From the NCBI GenBank assembly GCA_036403815.1, contig DASWQH010000008.1:1-64000 (forward strand): a stretch of 64,000 bases of DNA, written 5' to 3'. Source of the DNA: JACVRN01 sp036403815 (GTDB lineage Bacteria > Acidobacteriota > Blastocatellia > Pyrinomonadales > Pyrinomonadaceae). Both the position numbers and the translations under genes were made by a program. The notes beneath the pieces were generated by a model. It made no database searches and was not told where the DNA came from. It was given only the letters and a program-made list of their open reading frames with translations. Shown piece after piece: positions 1-8,123 of this stretch (position 1 is its first letter; the number at the start of each line of letters is the position of its first letter).

Positions 1-126
1 CTCAAGGATGAAACAAAGAAGTTGGTGGAAGAACGCAATGCCGCCTGCGCCAAGATCGAGTGGCGTTTTACGACCGAAGCTGCGCGGCGAAAGTTGCAAC
101 GGCTCTATCCTTCAACTTCAGGCTGA
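1..126 (+). pseudogene. IS630-family transposase, C-terminal remnant
   Basis: An open frame enters from the left edge and stops with TGA at 124-126. It encodes 41 residues containing KIEWRFTTEAARRKLQRLYP. The W-R-F-T-T-x-x-A-R-x-K-L-x-R-L-Y-P pattern matches, from memory, the C-terminal end of IS630/Tc1-like DDE transposases, downstream of the last catalytic Glu. The rest of the gene lies outside the window, so I cannot tell whether the element is intact. No clear terminal inverted repeat was found right after the stop; a different palindromic repeat (135-277) follows. Confidence 0.6.
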
Positions 127-134
127 CGGTGTAC

Positions 135-277
135 TAGATGTTTATAGTCAATTTGGAGTAAGTCGGTATCAAGCTCCGTAGGAGCGACATGTTCCAGGTC
201 AATTACATGTTGCTCCTACGGAGCTTGTCTCTTATCCTAATCTGATAACTATAAACATCTAACTCCTACGGAGCTAT
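135..277. repeat. Palindromic intergenic repeat, family 1, copy 1
   Basis: A nested inverted repeat. An outer 14-bp pair (135-148 and 248-261, containing AGATGTTTATAGT and its complement) encloses an inner 22-bp stem (171-192 with 205-226, containing AGCTCCGTAGGAGC), one G-T mismatch. A further half copy of CTCCTACGGAGCT follows at about 263-275. A second element with the same plan lies at 26255-26360. It contains no gene. Confidence 0.8.
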
Positions 278-412
278 AGAGACAAAGGATTGAAGTCTAC
301 TGCACCCTTGCGTCTCTGCGGTGAATCTCAACTTACCTTTCATTCATCTTCAAATTGATTCGCTGCCTGCGATTGCTTTGCATGGTAATATCAGCTCAAG
401 GGAGACCATGAA

Positions 413-769
413 ATGATAACTGTCGCCAATCGTATCTACGTCAACAGGGAGTACGCGGACGCTTTCGAGCAAAGGTTCAGGGAGCGCGCAGGACTGGTGG
501 ATAAGATGCCCGGCTTTATTTCCAACCAGGTCTTGCGCCCGGTCAACGAAGGCGACCCATATGTGGTCTTCACCGTCTGGCAGAGCCGCCAGGACTTTCT
601 AAACTGGGTGCGCTCCGATGAGTTTGTTAAAGGACACGCACAGTCCGGCACCTTGCCGAAAGAGGCATTCTCAAGATCGAACGCGCTGGAGATGCACGAG
701 GTCGTACAGGATTCGACGCGCCCTGATTTAGAGCCGGAGCCACATGGCGGCGAATTTAAGATGCACTAG
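413..769 (+). CDS. Antibiotic biosynthesis monooxygenase (ABM) domain protein, HmoA/IsdG-like
   Basis: This 118-residue protein has the small ferredoxin-like ABM fold: an N-terminal strand (ANRIYVNREYADAFEQRF), a helix with GLVDKMPGFISNQVLRP, and the strand/helix block YVVFTVWQSRQDFLNWVRSDEF. Relatives are heme-degrading or quinol-type monooxygenases acting in the cytoplasm as dimers. The substrate cannot be read from the sequence; the 'MPGF' and 'W.S..DF..W..S' signatures are nearest to heme-degrading HmoA-type members. The ATG at 413 follows GGAG at 401-404 with 8-nt spacing; the ATG at 408 is immediately closed by a stop. It stands alone between a repeat and a convergent hydrolase gene. 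Confidence 0.8.
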   Translation: MITVANRIYVNREYADAFEQRFRERAGLVDKMPGFISNQVLRPVNEGDPYVVFTVWQSRQDFLNWVRSDEFVKGHAQSGTLPKEAFSRSNALEMHEVVQDSTRPDLEPEPHGGEFKMH

Positions 770-797
770 CCCGAACGGTGTATTTACATTAAACCAG

Positions 798-1976
798 TCA
801 TTTGATGGCGGCGAGGATGCGGCGAATCAGCTCGTCCGGATTTGCCTGATGCCAGCGCCAGACAACTACCAGATCATGCTCCGGGTCAATCCAGATGGTA
901 TTGTTGCCGTAGCCCAGCGCAGCGAAACTCGTCTCAGGCGCGCTCGGCCATTGCTTGCGCCCCGTGTTCAGCCACCACAGGTAGCCGTAGTCCGCCTTAA
1001 CCTTACTCGGCGTCGTCGCCATACGCACCCACTGCTCCGAGATGAGCTGCCGGTTCTTCCATCTTCCTCTGCGCAGGAACAGATATCCGTATCTGGCCTC
1101 GTCGCGCGTGTTAATCCACAAGCCTCCGCCCCAGCGTGTGCCGCCTGATACGCTACCCATCTTCCTGCCGTTTATCAACACGTCCGAATTAAAGTAGCCT
1201 TGATACTGCCAGCTTTGAGAAGCCCCTATAGGGTTCATAATCTCTTCTCTTAAAACTTCCGGCAAAGGCTTGCCCCACACACGCAGCAGCGAGAGCGCGA
1301 AGCGGTTAATCCTCACGTCGTTATACTCCCAGTAAGCGCCGGGTTCACGAAGCTCTCTGGGCGCGCGTCTCCCTTTGCCGAACTGTTCTATGCCCAGAAA
1401 ATCATGCGACTTGCCCCACATAATTCCTTCCCACTCGCTGGTCTGCTGCGCGTGCTCTTCCCATGTAATCAACGCATTGTGCGCCGATTCATACCCGCCG
1501 TCACTCACGTAATTACGCACAGGGTCATTGATGCTCTTAATCAACCTGCGATCAATCGCCAATCCTAATAAGGTTGAAAGAAAACTTTTAGCCGCGCTAT
1601 AGGTCGGGTCAATTCTCTTCGTATCGCCCCATTCGGCAACAATGTAACCGTGGCGAATGATGATGCCGTTGGTCTCCCCGCGCTCCTTCGGAATAGGCCC
1701 CAGCAGCGACCCGAAGGTTTCCACCTGCGTCGAGAAGTCTAGCGGAACTTTGCTCTCCTGCGTCCTTGCATAAGCAACCGCCTGCTCAACCAGAGCCGCA
1801 TCCATCCCCACCTCTTCAGGCCGCTTCCGCTTCCACCCGTCACCCGCCGCAGGAAAATAAACTGCCTCTTCTGCTCTACGGCCTTGCTTCGTCTGCGCGG
1901 CATCCTCAAACACCGTGACACCAGGCAAGCAGCACAGACTAATCAGGAGCAGTGAAATGCTCAATATTCGCTTCAT
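798..1976 (-). CDS. Secreted beta-lactamase-related serine hydrolase
   Basis: A 392-residue protein with an N-terminal signal peptide (MKRILSISLLLISLCCLPGV) and a class C beta-lactamase/penicillin-binding-like fold. The SxxK motif is SAAK at residues 127-130 (nucleophile Ser127, Lys130), followed by a Tyr in EYND (Tyr218) at the place of the YxN motif. A C-terminal strand, HDLVVVWRWHQ, replaces the usual KTG block. This points to an esterase, amidohydrolase or 6-aminohexanoate-dimer-hydrolase-like enzyme rather than a true beta-lactamase. It acts outside the cytoplasm. It converges on the ABM gene with a 28-bp gap, so the two probably share a termination region. The substrate is unknown. Confidence 0.8.
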   Translation of the reverse strand: MKRILSISLLLISLCCLPGVTVFEDAAQTKQGRRAEEAVYFPAAGDGWKRKRPEEVGMDAALVEQAVAYARTQESKVPLDFSTQVETFGSLLGPIPKERGETNGIIIRHGYIVAEWGDTKRIDPTYSAAKSFLSTLLGLAIDRRLIKSINDPVRNYVSDGGYESAHNALITWEEHAQQTSEWEGIMWGKSHDFLGIEQFGKGRRAPRELREPGAYWEYNDVRINRFALSLLRVWGKPLPEVLREEIMNPIGASQSWQYQGYFNSDVLINGRKMGSVSGGTRWGGGLWINTRDEARYGYLFLRRGRWKNRQLISEQWVRMATTPSKVKADYGYLWWLNTGRKQWPSAPETSFAALGYGNNTIWIDPEHDLVVVWRWHQANPDELIRRILAAIK

Positions 1977-2567
1977 CAGATAACCGGGCCTCCCGCTTGA
2001 TTAGTATAAAGGAGACCAGAGCGCGCTGTCGTCAGAAATAGAATAAGACTTAGACAGTGAAAGGGGAGAAGTGAGCTGCCAAAGCACACTGTCTGATTTT
2101 AAGATTGATGGCACCCCCTAGCTTATGACTTTCTGTGGTAATCAAACTTTACTCTGACGTTAACAGACCTTTTTCAGTTAGACTGCCGACGCTTTAGCTT
2201 AAGGAATAATCTATCATCCTCGTCCGCTAGTGTTCGGGACGAACTAACTGCCTCGCCTGTTTCTACCAAACAAATCGCCACTTTGCCTGAATTGCCTTCT
2301 CGTAGGGGAATTTTCGAGATTGATTACGGGCTGAAAGAATGAGATGAAGAGCGGCGGGCGAGTGCGGTCTTCCAAAGCTGCTGACTACTGCAAAATAAAT
2401 TGAGGGTCGCGTCTGAGGAAAGGCAAACTTCGTGTGCTCGTCATTATAAAGGCTCTATACTGCCCATTCTCCCCATGTCTCCACTCGAATTGCTCTTGCC
2501 ACGACTGACTAAGGCATGCAGCCGACATCGCATCGCGGCGGGCAGCAAAAGGAGTCGCTGGAACTTT
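1977..2567. other. Gene-free interval
   Basis: Divergent intergenic region between the hydrolase (minus) and the next secreted protein (plus). An open frame extends upstream of the chosen start at 2568 but has no ribosome site or signal peptide at its far end. I see no tRNA, repeat or recognisable regulatory element; promoters for both flanking genes presumably lie here. Confidence 0.5.
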
Positions 2568-3362
2568 ATGATATTACGAATGAAAAAGAGTTGGCGGATG
2601 GCGGTTGTCATCGCTGCATTGAGCTTAGGTTTTAGCAGCGTGTCCGTAGCTTTCGGACAGCAAGTGCCTATCGCTGGGGGATACGCCAAAACTTCCGCCA
2701 CTAGCCAGGAGGTGGTCTCTGCGGCCAGGTTCGCCGCCAGAGAGCAAGCGGTGAAAGATAGCGCCATAATCTTCGTTGATTCGGTTAAGAGCGCGGAGGT
2801 TCAGGTCGTCGCGGGTCTCAACTACAGGCTCAGCATGAGAGTGGTTGTCTACAACAAGCCGGAGGATGTAATAGCAGTCGTCTATAAGAATCTCAAGCGG
2901 GAGTATTCGCTCTCTAGCTGGGAAGTGATCGGCAAACCGACGAGTGATTCTGTAGGTCTCCCTTCGCTTTATGCCGACTCTCCACTCGAACAACTGATGA
3001 AAGCGCTTGATGAGGCTTACAATACAAGGACAATGGGGCGTCTTGACGCCCGCCGCCCTTATCTAGGCAGAGTGAGAGTCGTTATTGAGCATTCGCTTGC
3101 GGGAGATGGTGAAAAAGGTCAGTACGAGACAAGGACGTTTAGAACGCTTGCACAGGCCGAGCGCTGGCTCAAAAGCCGGGAGAGGGAAGGCGGAACGCCT
3201 TTCAGAGAGACCAGACCGCTGGAGGAATGCAGTAAAGGTAGTTGTACTTACGACTTCAACGGCGGCATCTTGCACAACCACCTGTATCTACAAACAATCA
3301 GCTATGGCTATAGAAATGGCCGCCCCTACATCAAGACTATATATTTGCTTGATGGTGATTGA
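2568..3362 (+). CDS. Secreted protein of unknown function
   Basis: I do not recognise this family. The frame is open from 2400, but AAAAGGAG at 2547-2554 and a clear signal peptide (MKKSWRMAVVIAALSLGFSSVSVAFG) support a start at ATG 2568 (or ATG 2580). The mature protein of about 235 residues begins with a cystatin-like segment (AARFAAREQAVKDSA..., LNYRLSMRVVVYN), reminiscent of the QVVAGxNY motif: 'VQVVAGLNYRLSMRV' is very close to the cystatin QxVxG loop. This makes an exported cystatin-like fold plausible. Two Cys residues (ECSKGSC) may form a disulfide. No operon partner. Confidence 0.6.
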   Translation: MILRMKKSWRMAVVIAALSLGFSSVSVAFGQQVPIAGGYAKTSATSQEVVSAARFAAREQAVKDSAIIFVDSVKSAEVQVVAGLNYRLSMRVVVYNKPEDVIAVVYKNLKREYSLSSWEVIGKPTSDSVGLPSLYADSPLEQLMKALDEAYNTRTMGRLDARRPYLGRVRVVIEHSLAGDGEKGQYETRTFRTLAQAERWLKSREREGGTPFRETRPLEECSKGSCTYDFNGGILHNHLYLQTISYGYRNGRPYIKTIYLLDGD

Positions 3363-3382
3363 GCAACTCATGCGGTCTAAAG

Positions 3383-3541
3383 TCATTCGACCGGACGCTT
3401 CGGCAGCGGGATATGCTCGCAGTTGGCGAGCACATCCCACTTGTTCATGTCGCGCAGTGCGGGCGGGAACAAGTGGAACATCCGTTTGAGGGCGGCGAGC
3501 GTCGCGCAGAAAAACTGGTTTGAAGGGCGAGTGTTAATCAT
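3383..3541 (-). CDS. Small unrecognised ORF, possible remnant
   Basis: A 52-codon frame opens at ATG (complement of 3539-3541) and stops at 3383-3385. The product (MINTRPSNQFFCATL... ending ANCEHIPLPKRPVE) has a natural-looking composition, unlike the shadow frames nearby. I know no family for it. It could be the C-terminal end of a decayed mobile-element gene. No good ribosome site is seen. A 13-bp perfect inverted repeat lies just outside its start (3545-3595). Confidence 0.3.
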   Translation of the reverse strand: MINTRPSNQFFCATLAALKRMFHLFPPALRDMNKWDVLANCEHIPLPKRPVE

Positions 3542-3544
3542 GTA

Positions 3545-3595
3545 CTAATTTGAAAATAGAGACCAGCGTTCACCGGGCTAAGATTTTCAAATTAG
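3545..3595. repeat. 13-bp perfect inverted repeat
   Basis: CTAATTTGAAAAT at 3545-3557 is exactly complementary to 3583-3595, with a 25-nt loop. It lies in an otherwise gene-poor 450-bp stretch next to the small ORF at 3383-3541. It may be a hairpin or the end of a decayed element. The rest of the gap to 3811 shows nothing I can name. Confidence 0.55.
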
Positions 3596-3811
3596 GACAC
3601 GACCAATTAAGTGCTACGTAGCAAAACGTAATAGAGGGCGGTGAGAATTCGTAAGTTACTGAAAACAAAGAGTTACAGGCATCCAACGCGAATGCCCGCC
3701 ACTGCATCTTATTTTTGGTGCTTTGAGGTTAGCAAAGCACGCACTCACCCCCTTCAGGATTTTTAAGTATTATAGCTGGCAGAAATACCTTTCCTTCGCC
3801 AGCAGGAGAAT

Positions 3812-4426
3812 ATGCAAATGACGAGTGTGACCCGTTCCCCGTTCCGTACAGCTTTTGCAGCCCTTGTAACAATCCTTCTTCTTTCGGTAGTTTCTTTCGC
3901 ACAGAGTAAGCAGCAGCAGGCTGACTTTTCTAACATCAAGATCAAAAACTTCGGCCAGATGGACGAGCGCTTCTATCGTGGCGCGCAGCCGAAGAAAGAG
4001 GACTACCAGGCGCTCGCAGCCCTTGGCATCAAAACAGTCATTGACCTACAGGCAGAGCCTAAGGGCTACGAAAAGCCTATGGTCGAAGCGCTGGGTATGC
4101 GCTACGTCAACATCCCGATGGTTGATAAGGCGTATCCGAAGCAGGAATGGGTTGATGCGTTCTTGAAGGTCGTTGATGACCCTGCAACGGGCAAATTCTA
4201 CGTCCACTGCGCGGGCGGTCGTCATCGCACGGGAGCGATGGGAGCGGTCTATCGTTATACGAAATACGGCTGGAACTACGATCAAGTCTATGCCGAGATG
4301 AAGAAGTATGACTTCTACACTAGCTGGGGGCACGGCGACTTTAAGACGTTCGTCCAGGACTACTGGCAGCACATGCAGTCAAATGGGACTACCGGCGCAG
4401 CCGTAGCTACAACCTCACAGAAGTAA
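3812..4426 (+). CDS. Secreted cysteine-based (dual-specificity type) phosphatase
   Basis: A 204-residue protein with a signal peptide (hydrophobic residues about 13-30, cut near SFAQS). The PTP signature HCAGGRHRTG (Cys133, Arg139) gives the CX5R phosphate loop of tyrosine/dual-specificity phosphatases. The upstream blocks NFGQMDERFYRGAQPKKEDY and GIKTVIDLQ are typical of bacterial DSP-like proteins, and Asp105 in IPMVDKAYP is a candidate general acid. It would remove phosphate from protein or small-molecule substrates outside the cytoplasm. ATG 3812 follows AGGAG at 3802-3806. It converges on a secreted kinase-like gene (4539-5552), with a strong terminator in between. Confidence 0.85.
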   Translation: MQMTSVTRSPFRTAFAALVTILLLSVVSFAQSKQQQADFSNIKIKNFGQMDERFYRGAQPKKEDYQALAALGIKTVIDLQAEPKGYEKPMVEALGMRYVNIPMVDKAYPKQEWVDAFLKVVDDPATGKFYVHCAGGRHRTGAMGAVYRYTKYGWNYDQVYAEMKKYDFYTSWGHGDFKTFVQDYWQHMQSNGTTGAAVATTSQK

Positions 4427-4455
4427 TCGTTAATAAAAGCTTCTCCTTTCATCAG

Positions 4456-4500
4456 AAAAGCGACCGCGTACAAATTTGTACGCGGTCGCTTTTCTATTTT
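4456..4500. terminator. Rho-independent terminator, probably bidirectional
   Basis: The stem AAAAGCGACCGCGTACAAA pairs with its complement (4456-4494), forming a near-perfect palindrome flanked by A-rich sequence on the left and T-rich sequence on the right. It lies 30 bp after the phosphatase stop and 39 bp from the stop of the convergent gene, so it can serve both. Confidence 0.85.
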
Positions 4501-4538
4501 TCTAAGCCTCAATTCTGTGCCCTCGCTTGCAAATCACC

Positions 4539-5552
4539 TCAACGGGAAGCGATGCCCGGCTCCGGTAGATTGGCTAGTTCATTTATTCTCCGCCGCACAG
4601 CCTCTGTGAGCATCCTCACCTCAGAAGGGCTATAGTTGGCTGCGCGAAACGCATCCCCTATCTGCTGATCACTCAAGCGAGAGAGCAGTTCTCCAATCCA
4701 CTTCGCGTCCTCAATTGTTATGCTCTTAAACAGTCCGCGATTCTTTCCGCCATAACGGAAGGCAACACGATTTCCTTTAGCTTTATCAATGAACCTGGAC
4801 TTTGAGTAATCCTTCGGATTATTGCGACTGCGCGTGAACCGCCAGAAAAAGGGTACGTTGCCTGTCCTCCCGAATGTTGCGCCAAGGTCGCTAATGGCGT
4901 ACTGCGATTCGGCGACACCACCGCTTCTGTCCGGCACATACAGGATGACGTTGTTTGAGTCCTTTATGTCCCAGTTGTTGATAAGCCCCATCAGCACTAT
5001 CAAGCCTTGCAGTTCGCGTGTGCCGACGAAAGGATTCCTTCTCCACTTCCATTGGCCTGTGCGCTCCACCTCTTCAGGCCGTGCCTCAAAGCGGACATTG
5101 GCGAAGCCATTCCCATCACATCTCTCCACCTTCTTTCTAGGCTTAGGCGCTCCATTGATATGTGCGCAAGGGACAAGGTAGTTAATCTCGGTCATGTAGC
5201 CGACGCCCCATAACAATCGAACGGCAGCCGTCTCACTCTGCGCCTCTTTCCCAAGCTTGGCTACCCACTCGCGCCCGCGCCCATCGCGCACGCGGAACTT
5301 CACTGAGTAGCCGCCTTTATCTTCTTTTAGAAATGTAAGACTGCTCGTGTCCGGTCTCATCTGAGCACCGCCCGGCCCTAAGAAGAGGTCGCGTGATCTG
5401 ATGTTGCCGGGATTCTTCCAGAGGGCGGGCCTTCCGGTCGGCACCGTCTTTTTCTCTTTCCGTTTGCCCTGCGCGAAAGCTACGGGTGAAAAAGTAAAGA
5501 GCAGAATGATTAGAAGAGCGAGTAGTCTGCGAATATCATTCAAAATTACCAA
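4539..5552 (-). CDS. Exported kinase-like protein, paralogue A
   Basis: A 337-residue protein of no named family that I know. A membrane-spanning or signal segment (RRLLALLIILLFTFSPVAFAQ) is followed by a domain about 64% identical in its core to the protein at 10112-11305. Shared motifs in order are WKNPGNIRSRDLFLGPG, GYSVKFRVRDGRGREWVAKLG (Lys99), SETAAVRLLWGVGY (Glu107), INNWDIKDSNN (Asp195, Asn200) and AISDLGATFG (Asp222). This Lys-Glu, D-x-K-x-x-N, D-L-G series is the order of a protein-kinase-type active site; that reading is mine. The start is set by AAGGAGG, 7 nt before TTG at 5552; the upstream GTG at 5594 has no such site. It follows ppk1 by 45 bp. Confidence 0.7.
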   Translation of the reverse strand: MVILNDIRRLLALLIILLFTFSPVAFAQGKRKEKKTVPTGRPALWKNPGNIRSRDLFLGPGGAQMRPDTSSLTFLKEDKGGYSVKFRVRDGRGREWVAKLGKEAQSETAAVRLLWGVGYMTEINYLVPCAHINGAPKPRKKVERCDGNGFANVRFEARPEEVERTGQWKWRRNPFVGTRELQGLIVLMGLINNWDIKDSNNVILYVPDRSGGVAESQYAISDLGATFGRTGNVPFFWRFTRSRNNPKDYSKSRFIDKAKGNRVAFRYGGKNRGLFKSITIEDAKWIGELLSRLSDQQIGDAFRAANYSPSEVRMLTEAVRRRINELANLPEPGIASR

Positions 5553-5597
5553 GAGCACACCTCCTTGAAGTTGATCGGCATTGCTGCGAATCACTAT

Positions 5598-7730
5598 TTA
5601 CCTGCCGATGAAATATTCCTGACTGTTAATCCGCGCTTCACCAGGATTAACTTTTATCCGCACATATCTTCCATCGCTTAACAGTTGTCGTGCCTTAACA
5701 TTGTCACGCAGATAGATATTCAGTACTTCTTCTACTAGATACTTCTTTATACGTGCGTCTTTAATGGGAGCTACGACCTCTATTCGGCGGTCAAAGTTGC
5801 GCGGCATCCAATCGGCGCTTCCGATGTAAACATCGGCTTCGCCGTCGTTCGCAAAGTAATAGATACGACCATGCTCAAGGAAACGCCCGACGATGCTCCT
5901 GACGCTGATCGTCTCAGAGAGACCCGGAGCACCGGGCTTGAGCATGCAGATGCCGCGCACGATTAAATCTATGGGAACACCAGCCTGCGATGCCTCATAC
6001 AGTGCTCGTATGGTCGTCATATCTACGAGCCGGTTGATCTTCGCGATAATTCGCGCCGGACGACCCGCGCGTGCGTGAGAGGTCTCGCGACTGATGAGTG
6101 AAAGAAAGCTCTCACGAAGGTTAACAGGAGCAACCAGCAACCGACGATACTTTTTCTGGCGCGAAAATCCTGTCAGATAATTGAATAAGTCTGTGGCGTC
6201 GGCTCCTATCTCATCATTAGCCGTGAGGATTCCTACGTCAGTGTAGAAACCTGATGTGATGGGATTGTAATTGCCCGTCGCGATATGTACATATTGCCTT
6301 AAGCCATCACCCTCATTCCTAACAACCAATGTAACCTTGCAGTGGGTTTTGAGACCTACTACCCCGTAAACGACATGCACGCCTGCCTCTTCAAGTTGCT
6401 TTGCCCACTCGATGTTATTCTCTTCGTCAAAACGAGCCTTGAGTTCGACCAACACGGTCACCTGTTTACCGCGCTTGCTTGCCTCAATCAGCATCTTCGG
6501 GATGGGCGAGTCCTGCCCCGTGCGGTAGAGGCACATCTTGATGATCACGACATCAGGATCATCAGCCGCCGCTTTGATGAAGTCCGTGACAGCCGTGTAG
6601 GACTGATAAGGATGGTGCAGTAGAACATCTTGCTCTTTAATGATCTCGAATATAGACTCCTTCCTCTTAAGAATAGCGGGGATGGTCGGCGTAAATGGCT
6701 TATCCTTCAGTTCCGGCCTGTCCAATTCGTAAAGCGACATTAGGCCAGTTATATCCAACAGCCCATCCACTGTGTAAACATCTTCGTCAGTTAGCTCAAG
6801 TTCTTTAATAAGCAGGTTCACCATCTCCTCAAGCATCTCACTTGATACCTCAAGCCTGACAGGCGATCCAAAGCGCCTTTTTCGCAAAGTCTGTTCCATT
6901 AAGCGCAAGAGATCGTTAGCTTCGTCCTCTCTGATTTCAACATCAGCGTCGCGCGTTACACGGAACGTGTAGCATTTGCCCGGGTGCATCCTGGGGAACA
7001 ACGCGCTGATATTGGCAGCGACCAATTCTTCGACCAGTACGAACTTTGATTCGGTTTCTCCGACTGGAACGAGGCGCGGAACAAGCGGCGGCAATTTGAT
7101 GCGCGTAAAACGCGGGTCAGGCTTTCCCGTGAGCGACTGCGTAATGCCATGCGCTCGAACAGGCCCAACCATCAAGCCCAGATTGAGGCTCATGCCCGAG
7201 ATATATGGAAATGGGTGTCCTGGGTCTATCGCTTGCGGCGTGAGCATGGGGAAGATACGCCGCATGAAATATTCTTTGAGGCCATCTTTTTCCGCTTCAG
7301 AGAGCGAATCGTATGGCGCGATTATTATCGCTGCGGACTGAAGAGCCGGAAGGACTTTCGTTTTCAACAAGCGCGTTTGTTCTTTGATGAGTGTCTGCAA
7401 ATAACTTCTAATCAGCTTCAGTTGCTCTAGGGGAGTCATGCCGTCCGGCGACAGTTTCGTCACCCCTTCATTGGAAGTTTCCTTGAGTCCCGAAACACGA
7501 ATCATGAAGAACTCGTCCAGATTAGATGAGAAGATTGAAAGAAATTTGAGCCGTTCAAGAAGCGGTTGCGTATCGTCTAATGCCTCTTCGAGCACGCGGC
7601 GGTTGAATTCCAGCAAGCTGAGTTCGTAGTTAAATAGCAAAGGCCGCAAGTCATGCAAATTCAACGGTGAAATAGCGCCTTCGGCGTCTTTATGTTGTGC
7701 TGTTTGAGGGTTAGGTTTCTTTGTTATCAT
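5598..7730 (-). CDS. ppk1: Polyphosphate kinase 1
   Basis: A 710-residue enzyme, the usual length for PPK1. It polymerises the ATP gamma-phosphate into polyphosphate, reversibly. The N-terminal domain begins NYELSLLEFNRRVLEEA and carries SNLDEFFMIRVSGLKE. The catalytic core has LKTHCK (His463, equivalent to the autophosphorylated E. coli His435) and VHIATGNYNP (His482, equivalent to His454), spaced 19 residues apart as in E. coli. The C-terminal phospholipase D-like half has GSADWMPRNFDRRIEV. It starts at ATG 7730. It is first in a minus-strand unit with the exported kinase-like gene. Confidence 0.97.
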   Translation of the reverse strand: MITKKPNPQTAQHKDAEGAISPLNLHDLRPLLFNYELSLLEFNRRVLEEALDDTQPLLERLKFLSIFSSNLDEFFMIRVSGLKETSNEGVTKLSPDGMTPLEQLKLIRSYLQTLIKEQTRLLKTKVLPALQSAAIIIAPYDSLSEAEKDGLKEYFMRRIFPMLTPQAIDPGHPFPYISGMSLNLGLMVGPVRAHGITQSLTGKPDPRFTRIKLPPLVPRLVPVGETESKFVLVEELVAANISALFPRMHPGKCYTFRVTRDADVEIREDEANDLLRLMEQTLRKRRFGSPVRLEVSSEMLEEMVNLLIKELELTDEDVYTVDGLLDITGLMSLYELDRPELKDKPFTPTIPAILKRKESIFEIIKEQDVLLHHPYQSYTAVTDFIKAAADDPDVVIIKMCLYRTGQDSPIPKMLIEASKRGKQVTVLVELKARFDEENNIEWAKQLEEAGVHVVYGVVGLKTHCKVTLVVRNEGDGLRQYVHIATGNYNPITSGFYTDVGILTANDEIGADATDLFNYLTGFSRQKKYRRLLVAPVNLRESFLSLISRETSHARAGRPARIIAKINRLVDMTTIRALYEASQAGVPIDLIVRGICMLKPGAPGLSETISVRSIVGRFLEHGRIYYFANDGEADVYIGSADWMPRNFDRRIEVVAPIKDARIKKYLVEEVLNIYLRDNVKARQLLSDGRYVRIKVNPGEARINSQEYFIGR

Positions 7731-8123
7731 TGTTACCGGTTACACGTGGCGCTTCTACAAATCGTATCTGCTGGGCCAGGATACGATATTGCTTCGAACG
7801 CATCCATTTCATAAACGAAAGCCTTTTGTACAGTTTCAAGAATACAACTTAGTGGTCGTCAGTTAATAATGTTAAGACTTAAACTAAAACTGTACTTACA
7901 GGAGAGATGTCGGGGCAAGAGCTATTGAAGAATTTACGAAACAATTTAAGCAAATATTAACCCTACGATGTTTGCCGAAAGGCCATAAGCTCAAATTAAT
8001 GTAGGGGGCTATATTCAAAGTTTAACCTATTAGTGTTGTGAATCACAAAGAGACCCGAGGGGTGGACTCAATTAGCGAAGTCGGTGTTATGGGAGTGATT
8101 TACGCTTGGAGGGAGTTCAAATA
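7731..8123. other. Divergent promoter region, nothing specific seen
   Basis: AT-rich interval between ppk1 (minus) and the ABC exporter (plus). Both transcripts must start here. I found no convincing Pho-box-like direct repeats, terminator or gene. Confidence 0.5.

Noticed and set aside
744..1148. Plus-strand frame of 134 codons after the ABM gene
   Set aside because: Antisense to the serine hydrolase C-terminus; no independent coding signs.
7731..8123. Pho-box upstream of ppk1
   Set aside because: I looked for direct repeats of CTGTCA or TTAACA type at 11-bp spacing and found none that were convincing.
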